Numbered from the stretch's first letter, positions 46,243 to 64,000 are shown. The stretch: DNA of 64,000 bases from Trichuris trichiura (GCA_037903355.1 JBAJFE010000039.1:496001-560000); one strand, 5' to 3'. Made by a program: numbers and translations. The notes: a model not told the origin generated them from the sequence alone.

Positions 46243-49058
46243 TAAGTGCAATGCAAAAAACTGTTTCTCTGATCAATTCGCTGTTGTCATTATTTTGCCA
46301 ACCTTCGGTCTAATTGTTTGAAAATAATGAATTCTCTTGACTTGATGCGTTTTGGGTGAAGCTTCTCTGCAGCAACCTCATTGAGTGACAAGGCGTTAAA
46401 CAATCTTCGAAGGGAACACATTTTGCTCGATAGTGTCAGTTCCCCAAAAAAACTTTAGTTGTATTAATTATTTTCATCTGCCCTCCGCAGCCTCCTGATT
46501 AAGTTTTCGTTGTTATCATAACTATTAAGTCAAAAAATTTGTGTTTTATTTGTTATGCGCCCCATCGTCATACTGTAGGTTTGCTGGCCAACCTTATCTG
46601 CCCTAAACTAAAAGCTAGCCTAAACATAAGGCGCATGTTTTGTTTAGGATTAGGTAAGGGCAAAACAGGATAGCCTACATGCTGGCCAGTAAAGTTAGAA
46701 AAGAACAGCCGCATACCTACCAGAAAGGAACCTGCATTTCTAAGACGGTGGGGCGCAGAACCGACAAGATGCAAAAGTTGCTTGAAATAACTTTAGCCAG
46801 AAGACAACAGGCGTGCCAAGGTGAAGCTTGAACCTAAGCCTGAGCCCCTATCTATTAGAACAAAGTATGGCTGCGCAAACTGAATCAGTCGGCTGTGGTG
46901 ACGTGGCAGTCAATACATGAAGTCTAACGGTTTCTGCTTGAGGTTACACAGTTATCTCAAACGAAAGTCGTAGATTCGAGGAGTATTGATGCTAGAGGGA
47001 ACTTCTCTTCGCGTTTATTTCCAATGCATTATCGTCGAATTAGTTGAATTATATGTGCGCTCGTGTATTTGAGTGACTAAAGTCTTTCAGACTGACGCGT
47101 TGACATAATGAAAAAAATTACATTCAATGAGATTTGGCGTCTGCAACTGTTTTAAGTAACGCGCACTTGCTTCGGTAGGCGTGCACGACAAGTACCTACA
47201 TATCGCTAATAGAAAGTTACAGTATCTCATTTGAATAGTTTTATTTAATTTACTATCGTTACTGACTGAGCTAAATCAGTTTATCGCTAGTTAATTTGGC
47301 TTTCCGTATGGCAAACTTGGTTTTCAATTTCGGAAAGTCATCCGAAGTATCGTGCTCTCGACTTCCTTCTTGTGAGGCAACTGCCAGCTCGGCATTGAAA
47401 CAGTTCCAGTGCGCTGTATCGTTATGGTTGCGGGATGTGTGCTCCTTTTTGCAATTGTACAAAGCTAATGTACCGTTCGGCTGAATTCCAACAGCATTGT
47501 TACGTCAGCAATCGTCAATGACTTAAACTCAAAGCGCAAACACCGGTTGGACAAAAGCGCGAGGACGTTCCTGTGAACTTGATATCTTGTGATTCGAATT
47601 TAGTCCCATAGATGCGCAAAATCTAGGGAACCGTACTCTTCGAAGCCCGCTACATTTGCAGCATTTGGCTCCTTTGAATCGTAAGTTACAGACATCTTTC
47701 GTCTTTTTATAATTTCTTTGTTAATGCTCAGGTATGCGCGTAAAATATTTCGCAATAGTGAACTGCTTAAATGAAAATGTTGGAGGTTGTTGTAATGGAA
47801 TTTTCAATTTATTTTTTTACCCATAACTTTCCATTGACAAACTAATTGTGAAGAGCGCAGCCCAAGCGGCAGTGTTCGAATGGAAATTTTGTTTTCGCTT
47901 CTTAGATGAGCGTAGAGAAAGGATGAAAAAATTTCATCGCTAAGAACAATGTGAAAATAGTGAAGCTTCCCTAACTGACTTGACTCTATCATAAAAGTTG
48001 AACTTTCAGGCAGTGATGAAACGTAGGCCAACCTGTCAGGTCTCCACTGCTTTTCCAGCTAAGAAGAAGCATTCTCTTCCGTCTTTTAACGCTATTCGAA
48101 TCTAGCTAACTGCCCCATTAAGAATGCGCGACTTTTACAATAAACTGTTGCTGGTTTAAAAAATTTTCGAGTAACTTCAGATATGCATGTTTAAAAATAA
48201 ATGTTTAAATATTAGCACCTACGATGGTGCAACTACTTTAATGTATTCATTCAAGCATCTTTTGGAGAGCACAAGCTTCGGCAACTCATTTACAGTACGC
48301 AGTAGAGATTTGTTTAGTTTTCAAGACATTGGAATACGATAGGATTCAAAATTTGCATATATGACTTCCTAAAAGCGCAAATTATGGGTTCAATCGGTCT
48401 CAACAAAACAAAAAGATTAAAGCGTCGATCGCAAACTCGTTTTGCCAGAGAAGCGTGTAATAAATATACCAAGATAAGTAGGGCAAAACTGGATAATCTT
48501 AAATGGGGATATCGTCTAACGCGTTTAGCGCCAAAGGCAAATACTCTATTGGAACGTAGTCTACAAACGCTGGTTATTCAGTGCTTAAAGTTTTCTTTTC
48601 TGTCTTGTGTAAAATGGCGACAGATGTCATAAAGAATAACTGATAGTTCATTTATAAGTCCAGTGCGTTCGACTTTGAAGTCCATCGACTTTAATTTCAG
48701 TTGTTTCGTTATTTCCTTTTTAAGTTGGCTCATCTGGTTACGCTTATCTTTTGTCTAAACTATTAAAACTTAAATATAAGTTGCTATTTTTGCATAAGTT
48801 CAGAAAAGACCTATCCAAAATGCTAAAAAAAGGCTCGAAGCTGGTCTCTATGCAGAATCTAAAATTTTCAAGCCTATTCTTACCTAAAATACCTCGTCTA
48901 CAGATAAGAAAGATGACTTTGCATGTTGCTAGGCTATACATGTCAGCTTCTTTTCGGTACACTTATCCCGTGCAGTTAGAAAAGCCACCTTGCTATATTT
49001 CCGATAAAACACTGTATGCCTCGTTTGAAAGGTTGTAAAAAAGTTTTTATGACTTTCA
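46243..49058. other. AT-rich region after PSMD6
   Basis: No recognised gene. It contains a foldback repeat near 46.6 kb. Two plus-strand frames at 48384-48632 (82 codons, Lys/Arg-rich) and 48751-49038 (95 codons, basic and hydrophobic) have ATG starts but no recognised family and only weakly protein-like composition. The first follows PSMD6 by 2.1 kb. They are noted but not called as genes. Confidence 0.55.
46565..46795. repeat. Foldback (MITE-like) repeat, copy 3
   Basis: The left side GTAGGTTTGCTGGCCA and the right side TGGCCAGTAAAG (after CCTACATGC) are partly inverted. The centre is self-complementary (CCTAAAC against GTTTAGG, CTGCCCTAA against TTAGGTAAGGGC). The right half matches the copy at 27.0 kb, and the distal part (AACCTGCATTTCTAAGACGG) matches the copy at 39.7 kb. 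Boundaries are approximate. Confidence 0.5.
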
Positions 49059-49081
49059 GCGAGTAACGATTTCCTCGAATC
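49059..49081 (+). promoter_or_regulatory. 3' splice acceptor and short leader of an unrecognised gene
   Basis: GACTTTCAG ends at 49059, 22 nt before the ATG at 49082. The spacing is the same as at the calcium pump (acceptor to ATG 22 nt), again consistent with a trans-spliced or short spliced leader. Confidence 0.5.
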
Positions 49082-49210
49082 ATGCAACAGTCAAACGAAC
49101 AGTGGCAGCGCTTCTTCTTACCACGGCTTTCGACGCCTCCTCCCGCGCAAGTTCCTAACTTTAATTGTCGCCTTACACTACGAATCCATTATGGCAATCC
49201 TCCTTTTAAG
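49082..49210 (+). CDS. First coding exon of an unrecognised gene
   Basis: 43 codons from ATG to a strong GTAAGTG donor, with an upstream acceptor and 22 nt leader. The translation is clearly protein-like and Pro-rich in the middle: QWQRFFLPRLSTPPPAQ and NFNCRLTLRIHYGNPPFK. The frame closes four codons after the donor, so the exon must be spliced. I do not recognise the family. The best downstream exons in phase 0 are at 52.07-52.42 kb, across a 2.9 kb intron carrying a foldback repeat; that link is inference. Confidence 0.6.
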
Positions 49211-52067
49211 GTAAGTGTAAATTAGCTTTATGATATGCTTTCTTTTTGGCTGGCTAATTGTTTAAATCAAGTTTTGAGCAACTAGTCGTAAACCCTTCGT
49301 TTATTTAGTCATACCTTTTTGTTCTCCCGTTTTGGTAACCAAATCTCCATACTGCGATAGCGTACTAACAACGAGGCATCTGTTCGAAAATGAAACACTT
49401 GTTTACCGCTCTGTATGTTTGCTTATTGCGATAGGTACAAACCGTTTACCTGCGCCGACATAGACATGACTTCAAGGTTTCGAAGCTTGGCCACTCGGTT
49501 TTCAATGGTGGCAACTACAGGATCTGTTAGAGAGTAGTTAATAAGGTAGAGATAATGCTACGCGTATAGTCTTGGGATAGTTCAGAGCATTTTGATGTCA
49601 AAGATGGCTCGTAAGCTTCCCATGTTTCCTTGCTTCGCACTTAGCGTAACTACCTATGTTTAGTTCGTGGTTTCAAGATTTCTCAGCGTCCTAGCTGAAA
49701 CTAGGAACTGAGCCGGAGAAACTGCTAACTAAACCGGGTCATCTACATTACGTGTGAGGCAAGGAAACAAAAGGGGCTTATGAGTCATATCTAACATTGA
49801 AATTCGCTGACCTATCCATCAGCTGTATGCTTAATCTTATCTCTACTCTATTAACTACTTACCGCGCCGGTCACAGATCCTGTAGCCGCGACAGCTAAAA
49901 ACGGAGTCGCCAAACTCTGAAGCTTTGAAATTCAGTTTGTATAATAAACAAGCGGATGAAATGAGCCGTGTATTAAACTTCAAAAAGGTCAAAGTCCAAG
50001 AAGAATGGTAGCTAATTCTTTGTTGTAGTGCCGCATGCTAGCATGCCTACTTAGTCGTCCCTGACTTGCTTGACATCTCAAAATACCGGTCGGAATATAT
50101 GCACGCGATTCTGAATAATTTAAGAAGAAGAATAATCTTTCCAGTGTCTATCGTTTAGTTATTCGCGTCTAAGAACGCAACAACTGATCTAATCTCAAGT
50201 GGAAGGTGACGGCGGAGCCTTTTTAAATAATATATCCCTACGAATGAGATCTCCTTCGTTGAAATGAACTATTCCAATGACGTCGTTAATTGAGTAACGC
50301 TGACGCCTCCGCAAGTTTCCCGTTATTCAAGATTGGCTTCCAGCGGCGCCTGTGCAATCATGCGGGTGGATGGAGGCGGCCTATTTTTTTCATTTTCCTG
50401 ATGCAGTATTCTCCAACAGAGATTAACACGAGTGACCATAAGATGAATGTACAGTAGCATACTGTCATGAATAGACTATTCGAAACGATCGGAATCCTTT
50501 AGGTGTCCCAAAAAATAAGGCAGCAGACAAAATGTCAACGTCCCCTATGATTTAGCGCGTGTAGCTAAGTTGTCGCTACCTTTATTAGCTTATGTTGGAT
50601 CTCCTGGCGTGATTAATCAACTAACGATAGAATTAAAGAATAGCATTGATTATTGTCTTTCTTTCTGTAGAATTATCGCCTGGGATTCACTTGCACACAA
50701 GAAGACAGGAAAATTGCATTGTTTAGGCAGTTTTCTTTCATCAGCTTATGCATCTCTCTCAGATGGGCGCTGGCTGGGGAACAAAAGCGTCATTTATTGA
50801 GAAAGCAGTTCGTAGTCAGTGACTTAAAACTACCTATGCAACAACGCTTTGATATTCATGCTGACGGTTCAGTTACTTTTCATTCAAGTGATTATTAAAT
50901 CCCTTTATAATTAATCAACAACTTTTACCTAGCGGTTTTCGCGGTCGGTAAAGCTCCACAAAATCATGATAGCCTAGTTTCCCGCCATTAGAGGCTATCC
51001 TAAACAATCTATAATCTGATACACAGCTAAGACGTAGGATATCCAAGCGCAAACGATCTTAACGTGTTTTTGCGGGTTGAAATATATTGCAACAATGTTT
51101 AAAAGAACATATAAAGCATACAACTAACAGATCAGCATACTACGCGCGATGAGTGGGTCCTAAGGTGTCTTGTACTCCCAGCAAGCTACCTGATCTCTTG
51201 AAGAGTAATACGCATAACGGATTTTTAGTTTTACTATTACACTGGTAGAACGTTTGGGTTCCAAAAAAATAATGTAATAATTAACGCCAGTCAGTACGGT
51301 ATGTTTACAAGTTCATAAATGTGACACTGACATTATTGACATAGGTTTTGAAGGTCTGCAGAATATTTTATGTGATAGTCCACCCTTTCTGCTGTTTATG
51401 TTCTCAAGGAGATTCTAAGTAGCGCGGTCCGGCTGAAGTGGGAGATCAGAGGAGGGGAATGCGCGTTCAACAGCTTGAAGCATAGACAGCATATTGCTTC
51501 CTTCTACCAAAGAAGGATATTGGATCCTTTTTAACGGTGACATTTAGCAACCGTAAAAACAATGGTCTACCGCTACCAGCAATCTTCAGACGTTGGTAAT
51601 TTTATCTTGTCTGACCGGCAAGCGAACAATGCCTTTTCAAATTGCGAAAAGTCGCCATGACAACAAAGCGGCTCTTCTGATACCATAAATCTCGATTGAT
51701 TACGTCGGCGGTAACCTGCTTGTAACGTTAAAGCATTTCCAATGAATTTCTAATGCTTACATCTCTTTCTTTATGCACATAGGCTCTTTGAGGCATCATC
51801 AAAATGCTCACCGCTTCTTCAGCTGTGAACAGCCAAACGCTGACGTATAATAGCCAAATTCAAGTCATCCTATGGGGTGCATTTAGCTGTACCGTCATAC
51901 AGTGACATCGTATCCCAAATCAGCTTCGCATACATGTGTAGTTGATCAGTTACAAAAGCAGAGTAGCTATTATTATTACCGAAAGTTCAGGTGCGTACCT
52001 TGAAAGTAGCAAAACATAAATATTAATCACACGAATTAGCTTGCCGCAATTTTCGCATGGTCGCGAG
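49211..52067. other. AT-rich stretch between candidate exons, with foldback repeat
   Basis: Probably an intron of the gene starting at 49082. It holds a long foldback at 49499-49916 (listed separately). A 76-codon plus frame at 50570-50800 has some protein-like character but no clear splice sites or start. Nothing else was recognised. Confidence 0.5.
49499..49916. repeat. Long foldback element (about 420 bp)
   Basis: Left arm segments CTACAGGATCTGT and AGTAGTTAATA...GTAGAGATAA are mirrored at the right end as TTATCTCTACTC...TATTAACTACT and ACAGATCCTGTAG. GGCCACTCGG outside the left arm is mirrored imperfectly by CGGAGTCGCC. Similarity continues inwards (TTTCCTTGC against GCAAGGAAA), so the arms are roughly 180 bp with mismatches. 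No open frame of a transposase is inside. A non-autonomous foldback DNA transposon is the likeliest explanation; target-site duplications were not identified. Confidence 0.65.
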
Positions 52068-53010
52068 TCGGCATTTAATGCATTTGAGCTAAAGCTGAGC
52101 AGTTTGACCACGCTGGCCGTACTCGTCTATGGAAACATTTTGTACAGCCTATTGAGAGGCCCTTTCGCGCGGCAAATCGTTTAGATGTTGAGGGCGGTAA
52201 AATTTGACAACACGTAACTTAGACCGCCGCGCTTTGGCTTTCTAATTTCCGACCGAAACTGATGATCTATGGAGTTGTTAAGCCACCTGGTTGGAGCTTA
52301 GATTCTGCTGACCTGACCATCCACCATTCCATCCTTGAGTGTAACTCTGCTCGATTGGCTCAAGTGGCCAACCAATCAACGTGGAATGATAACGTTCGGG
52401 AAGAACATGTACACTTTATAAAGGTATTGGAAAGTGCGTCTCATTGTTAGCAGCGGTACTGTGCGTAGCGCGCTCTCACGCGAGGAGGAGATCAATTCCG
52501 CAGCAAAGGAGCAAAAGGAAGAAATTGTGAATATGTCTTTGCACGGCGCTTGGATGAATCCGCCTTTGTCGAAAATAACGGCTTGTCTGATAGTGACGAT
52601 CAGTTTGGCGCAGGCATACATTGTCGGCGGGCTAAGAGCCCAGGATGGAATCGCCGAATTTGGACAACGCGGTTTGGCACTACCAGGCGCCGCGTATCCG
52701 TCAGACAATGGGATACGCCAGATAATCAGCACTATTGGCTGCATTCCATTGGATGACATAAATTATTGGCTTTGCAAAGGTCCGCCGTACAATCAAGCCA
52801 GTATGGAACAAAAATTTCAACAAACCAGCAAACGAAGGAATCCATCGTCTTTCATCCAATTTGGGCGCGAACGAGTTCGAGAAGATCGACCAATCATTCG
52901 CCTTGGCTGAAAATAATGTATTCGTTCAATTGCTGCTTCATTCGCCAGCGGCTTATAGCAAGCAGCTTTTTCGACTGAGCTTTTTAGTCGGTCCAAACCT
53001 ACTCTACTGT
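52068..53010 (+). CDS. Candidate later exons of an unrecognised gene
   Basis: Several protein-like open stretches on the plus strand: 52068-52178 (FELKLSSLTTLAVLVYG, hydrophobic), 52223-52423 (67 codons including KLMIYGVVKPPGWSLDS and STWNDNVREEHVHFIK, GTATTG donor), a stretch from 52485, and about 52770-53010 (RRTIKPVWNKNFNKPA, FVQLLLHSPAAYSKQLFRL, ending at a GTAAGT donor). The 52223-52423 exon fits phase 0 on both sides. Between 52485 and 52760 two frames look equally protein-like and I could not fix the exon borders. No family was recognised. The start at 49082 is a plausible first exon. Confidence 0.4.
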
Positions 53011-53929
53011 AAGTGGGCATTTATCCCTTTCCATTGCTGACAAATGAGAAATTGCAGAAACATCCTATTTTGTCTCGTCTCTTCTTGAGTGACCCTTAAA
53101 CAAGTGTTGTTCACCGGATACTGCTGCTGCTGCTGCTAAAAGTCTCCGCGTCTTGTAAGTTTGGAAACAAAATACATTTTCTCTGCAGCGCGCACAAATA
53201 CTCTTTATCCTTGTATTTTTGAATCAGAGCTACCAGTCGTTATCACAGCGATCGTCAATTAAATAGTCATGCTTGGCAAATCTTTGTGGATGCATTAGCA
53301 ACAATGAATCTTTTGGTCGAATGTGCCTGTAGCATTTGCTCCGCGTATGATGGCCATCAAGTGTCGAGTTGCTTTCGTCCTTAAAGTATTGCTTCAAAAA
53401 TTTCATTCCATCCAATGACCAAAAAGCCGGCATCTCTTTCGACTGCGCCGGAAGCTTAAAACGCTTCCGAGTAGCAATTCCTTTACTTGCGAGCACGTGT
53501 ACGAGACAGCAGGAAAGGCCAAAGTGTTGAAGATGGGTAGGTGCGCGGAAGAGGGCCGATGAAAAAAAAGAATAAGAGAGAACAAGTTGTTACGAACGTC
53601 TGTAAAACAAAAACCCGCCAAAGGGACACCAAAAAGGTGGGCGTTAAAAAAAGATTGGTACAACGTAAAACGTGAAGAAACAGAGAGAAAGAAAAAAAAG
53701 GACAAACTGGAAACAATACAAAACGGCAATGCGCCAAAAGAAAAACACGCTTTGTCGTCTAGTCAACAGCACGCGAACGGGACATGCGCCTTTCGGTTCA
53801 CCGGAAGTTTGCGCACTGCGCGCGTCTAACAACAACTGGAGCAACGTTGGCTGGTGAGTAAAGCTTATATGCTACATCTTTCCCTGCGAAAAAGTCATTA
53901 GAAACGAAATGAATAGGGACAGGACGCAT

Positions 53930-53960
<31 letters not shown>

Positions 53961-54175
53961 CAAGGAGCAACAGATTTTACGGGGTGCGCGTCTGATATTG
54001 AGGCAGGTTATTATTGTTGAAAGAATAGTGCCTACTTGCTTAAGTAGATCTTCCTTGAAGCAGCGCATTTTTTTTCTGCCAGGCGGAAGACACAACAAAG
54101 GTGCAGGCTCGCCATGAATGGCCAACGGTGAAATTCTATTTGCTTCTCCAATTTGAGGTAAGCCGCGTGGACGCG
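53011..54175. other. Interval between the unrecognised gene and PTEN 3' end
   Basis: Contains a CTG run (53121-53137) and a GA plus CAGA microsatellite (53930-53961). Open frames on both strands at 53.2-53.9 kb overlap each other and are Lys- or Phe-rich owing to A/T runs; none is called. The PTEN 3' UTR and polyadenylation site (minus strand) should lie just below 54176. Confidence 0.6.
53930..53961. repeat. GA and CAGA microsatellite
   Basis: GA dinucleotides running directly into four to five CAGA units, about 220 bp downstream of the PTEN stop codon. Confidence 0.85.
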
Positions 54176-60542
<6,367 letters not shown>

Positions 60543-61134
60543 CGGACAAGCTCGGAGCGGAACGCTCGTAAGCGGAAAAAGGGAACCTTTGGAAGCTCAG
60601 TTGACGCTCGTTAGCAGCATTCTAAATTAGCAATGGAATAAATGAACAGTGCAAACTGATGACGCGGCAAAATAACTAAAAACACCCTAATGGAAGGGCG
60701 CATACGCAGCGGCAGCTACGGTAACAATGCTCATCGTTTGGACGTTGGACGATTGATTCGTCCAACGGGCATTCAATGCTCAGGCGGTTGTGTGTGCATA
60801 TGCTACGGGAGCTCGACAACGACGGACAGATCGCCGAAGCGCTTATCAAACTGCCGCTGTAGCAATGTTGTGCAAAGGACGCGCGAATCGAACCGCTGAA
60901 CAAACCGCAGTACGCTCGGCCAAGGAAAGACAAAAAGCAAACAGTCGCACAAACGGGAGACTGCTCGTCTGCGAAGCAAACCAACTGGACAACTTGCTCG
61001 CTTTCTATCGCGAGAGTAAACCGTTATTGCGCCTAAAAATTGCAACTCGCCTGCCAACAAGGAAAACTCGCGGTGGCTAGTCGGCGCGGAAAATCTGCGT
61101 TTCGTAAAATAGAGGAAATTTTGAAAAACATTAC
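60543..61134. other. PTEN upstream region
   Basis: About 0.6 kb upstream of the PTEN ATG (minus strand) and upstream of a possible plus-strand gene at 61138. Overlapping open frames here run in both directions without recognised features. Probably promoter DNA for one or both genes. Confidence 0.5.
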
Positions 61135-61137
61135 AGT

Positions 61138-61406
61138 ATGAACGCAATTAAGATTTGCAGGTTATTTGAAGAAGCATACTTGCATGGAGCGCGGTTTGGC
61201 GCTAAGCTCTGTTAGCGAAGCTGTTATCCGTGGCGTTTTCTCAATCTTTTACCCGTAACGAGGCGAATACAGTGGTCCGATTAGCCGGCGCGCGGGATGC
61301 GGAAGTTGCGTTAAATCTACAGTACCCGCTTGGCGGCCATTGCTTACGCGCGGAATGGAGGCTCAACCGTTGCCGTCTGTGGCGAGAAGGAGCGACCGTT
61401 TGGAAG
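61138..61406 (+). CDS. Candidate first two exons of an unrecognised gene
   Basis: ATG at 61138, immediately after a TTACAG acceptor. The frame MNAIKICRLFEEAYLHGA runs to 61210, where a GT donor and an AG at 61271-61272 define a 62 nt intron of typical size. The second exon, 61273-61406, continues in frame (VALNLQYPLGGHCLRAEWR) and ends at GTAAGC. A further protein-like stretch at about 61571-61770 (GIEEAHFFLIDSPLLLPSS, LQQARFLFAQRLCRGAPYG) is probably a later exon, though the linking splice sites are unclear. It is divergent from PTEN, about 600 bp between start codons. No family recognised. Confidence 0.4.
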
Positions 61407-61770
61407 GTAAGCTTTTGCTCTTGACGCTTATCTGTCGCGATGCATGTTACACGAAACTAACCTACTCAAGTAGTTCGCTTTTCCGACAATGATCAACCGT
61501 CAGCTGCGGGCCGCTCCTTCGTGCGCGACACAGCCGCGCAGAAGAAGTGGAAATAAGCGCGGCTGACCAGCTTTTTATACCTTGTAAACGGAATCGAAGA
61601 GGCACATTTCTTCTTGATTGACAGCCCGCTTTTGTTGCCCAGCAGCAACGACGTCTGCGAAGCATTGCAGCAAGCCCGTTTCCTTTTTGCCCAACGGCTT
61701 TGTCGAGGGGCGCCGTACGGGTCTTTTGTCTCTGCGCTTATGCAGCCTTGCCTGCGGACGACGGTTAGTC

Positions 61771-64000
61771 CAATTTTATCATTGTTGACGTTAGGGAAGA
61801 AAGAAAGAAAGCGCCATGCATGTTCACCTTGCTGCCACTCGTGACGTAGCTGAGCTTTCCGAAAATGCATTCCGTACTTTGATCTTACGGTTGTCTCGTT
61901 TTCCATATGCTTGTTCGGTAGTTTCGAATACCCCGTCGCTGCAACTCTTCTTTGCCATAGTAGTCGTCACAAGGGACTTGTTCATTTCGACAGGCCCACC
62001 CGAGGCCTAACCCGCCGTGCGTAATTGGCCTCGTATCAATCTGGTTTGAACCTCCGCTGATCTCGCGATCCCTTCCTGAGGGTCCATTAAAGCCTATTCG
62101 CATCACTTGTGCCCATTGGACCCTTGCCGGTTTCGATGACCAAAAGGAATGGCTAATTACAGCCTAGGCGATCGTCAAGCTCCAACCAAGCTTTTCGATC
62201 GTATTCGGGAGTGGCGTTTCGTCGGTTCATTGAAGCGGATAGCAACATTTTTCTGCCATTATTGATCAAGCCATTCCGGCGGAGTCGAAGTTGGTGTTCG
62301 ATGGTGTAGCTATCAGTTTCGCAAGGATCGTTGAACCTTTAGCGACAAAATCCCATCGCTTTTACGGTCTCTACGGGCGCGCGACGGTTTCGGGCGTCCG
62401 CCGTGTTCAGCTCTTCGCGCACTTCTTTTTTTTGCTCCTAAATCCGTACGAGCGAGAGAGACAGGTCAAAAGTTATGATTACAACGTATTGATCCGCTTT
62501 GTTCGTCGTCTCGAAAATTTTCCATCGATTTCTTCAAGCAACTTTCAATCAGCGACCAGCGCGAGCGATTTCCAACACTGCCAATGCGTTACCGCGCGAA
62601 TGGACCGTATTGAAGAACCTCCGGCGAGAAATTTTAAATAGAGCGCGCGCGAACAATAAAAAAGAAAAAAAGAACGGTTACAAATTAAGCTAATAAAATT
62701 AACATATGTAAATTTTCAAAAAAAAATACATTTACCGAAGTATTTTACTACGAGTAGTCGCAGAGACCCTTAGTAGCCCCTTCTTTGATCGAAACTCCGT
62801 CGACCGTTGCTGGTCGACTGGAAGAGTGAGTAAAAAGCAATGCTTACTTGTTTCAGGACAAGACGACGCGGCGATGGGATCTTCGACAATGTCGTACGAT
62901 GGGTAGATAAGGCTGACTGCGTAGGACCTTGAGGGGCGTCGAGCGGCACTGTGACTGACAATGGTGAGACGGTGAAGCGTTGCTCTTCGTCGACCAATCG
63001 AAAGCATCTACGTGCGCTAGCGAAGTGCCATCTATTGGGTGGCAACCTTTGCTGGCATGGTAGAAGAAGAAGAAGAAGAGCTTATGGCGCTTTTGGAAAG
63101 CTCGACTAACCGGTTAGCCTTCAACTCTCAATTCGAGCACCTTCTGCCAGGGCGGATCGTTGAAAAGCATTAGGCCAAGCAAAAAAAAAGTCCCTAAGCG
63201 ACCAACCGTCCGGCGTGCGTGTTGACGGTATTGTACCCTACCGCACCAGCAAAGGTAGAGCGGTAGCAGTAGCAAGTGCTGGTTTCTCTACGGGACCATT
63301 TGGCCCATTTACAGTAGGAAAGATGAGACTAGTTGTTCGACTGTTCGGAAAGGCTTTTTCTGGCCTGTCCAATCCTGATTTTACACTATCGTCGATAATT
63401 GGTCCGGTTTTTTCCCGCCAGCATTGCAGAACAAAGTTTGGCAACGAAGAGACGTCAAGCATGCGGAAGAAACTGCCGGCGCGCCAAGGCCTTTGCCCTT
63501 AACATCCTATAGGCTGCCAAGTTAGGCGCATTGACGTCATAGAGTTGATTGGCCTCTTGATGGATCAGAGGCTGTTGGGTGAGCTAAGAAAAGGGGTAGA
63601 GAGAGAGAGAGATGTAAAAGCGATAATGGTCGGTCGGTAAAAATGGGCGCCGCTGGCGTTTTGTTTCATCAGCTTGAAATTTTTGTTCCCATATGAGTGA
63701 TGGCTAGTTTGTCGATTCCCATCCGCCGCTTGTCATCCAATGAAAAGCATATAGGCGGTCCCCTAGCGGGATTGGGTGAGCAATCTAAAAATAGCCTGAA
63801 ACCTGCTGATCGTCATTGTAACTCGCCAAGCAGCATTTCCCAGCCGGTAAGAGCAGACTTTCGCCCATCCCCGTCGTACTTTGAAAATGTTGTTTGCTCG
63901 AGAAACCGGTAACGAAGACATTGCAAATGACTGCCTTCCAATAAAGCTATAGATGGTCATTATAGCTGTCACAGGTGGATGACCGTAAAACGCGGTTAAC
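61771..64000. other. Region beyond the candidate gene to window end
   Basis: No conserved exon recognised. Overlapping open frames on both strands at 62.3-63.5 kb have no consistent splice sites. GAA (63063-63080) and GA (63598-63612) microsatellites are present. Later exons of the candidate gene at 61138 could lie here. Confidence 0.5.

Noticed and set aside
52424..52450. Possible 27 nt intron after the exon ending at 52423
   Set aside because: Joining there gives a stop within a few codons. A 61 nt intron to 52485 has normal size and keeps a frame open.
53230..53857. Several overlapping frames on both strands near 53.5 kb
   Set aside because: Driven by A/T runs (poly-Lys one way, poly-Phe the other) with no domain or splice evidence.
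62291..63045. Open frames with possible 30 nt introns at 62.3-63.0 kb
   Set aside because: Competing frames look equally protein-like, and the needed introns are shorter than any supported intron in the window.

Overview
This window is eukaryotic nuclear DNA from an animal, most likely a nematode. The recognisable genes are split by many short GT-AG introns (mostly about 50-65 nt) with a few introns of 1-5 kb. All the clearly identified proteins are metazoan housekeeping or signalling proteins. The calmodulin-like gene has a cal-1/cal-2-type start, and several start codons lie 1-35 nt downstream of a 3' splice acceptor, as expected where spliced-leader trans-splicing is common. Intron sizes and base composition would suit an early-branching (Trichuris/Trichinella-type) nematode, but that placement is inference. 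No rRNA, tRNA, CRISPR array or bacterial-type operon was seen. Exon coordinates were derived by hand from splice motifs, frame and recalled family sequences.

Layout: 1-15 kb is gene-poor with simple repeats. 15.0-24.2 kb (+) is a complete plasma-membrane calcium ATPase gene with 13 shared exons and two alternative last exons, each opening with a calmodulin-binding segment; a further phase-compatible exon pair lies at 25.0-25.4 kb. 24.2-28.4 kb is otherwise AT-rich and without a recognised gene. 28.7-35.1 kb (+) is an SFT2D3-type Golgi membrane protein. Its 5.5 kb intron holds a two-exon calmodulin-like gene on the opposite strand (32.9-33.5 kb). 38.0-40.3 kb (+) is a HIRIP3-type histone chaperone, meeting tail to tail with a CTTNBP2NL/cortactin-binding-type coiled-coil gene (40.3-43.6 kb, -). 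TRMT112 (43.9-44.3 kb, -) and the proteasome lid subunit PSMD6/Rpn7 (44.7-46.2 kb, +) share a 395 bp divergent promoter. 46-52 kb is AT-rich with foldback repeats and a convincing first exon of an unrecognised gene (49.1 kb) that may continue to about 53 kb. 54.2-60.5 kb (-) is a ten-exon PTEN/DAF-18 homologue whose C-terminal tail exon lies 3.7 kb from the rest. 60.5-64 kb contains a possible start of another unrecognised gene (61.1 kb).

Functional links: the calcium pump and the calmodulin-like EF-hand protein are potential partners in calcium handling. TRMT112 and PSMD6 are a housekeeping pair with a bidirectional promoter. PTEN is an independent phosphoinositide signalling gene. I did not find a clear new biological system. 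The most interesting items are the tandem alternative calmodulin-binding exons of the pump, the nested antisense calmodulin-like gene, the two unrecognised genes, the HIRIP3/CTTNBP2NL overlapping 3' ends with an in-frame stop followed by open frame, and the foldback repeats.
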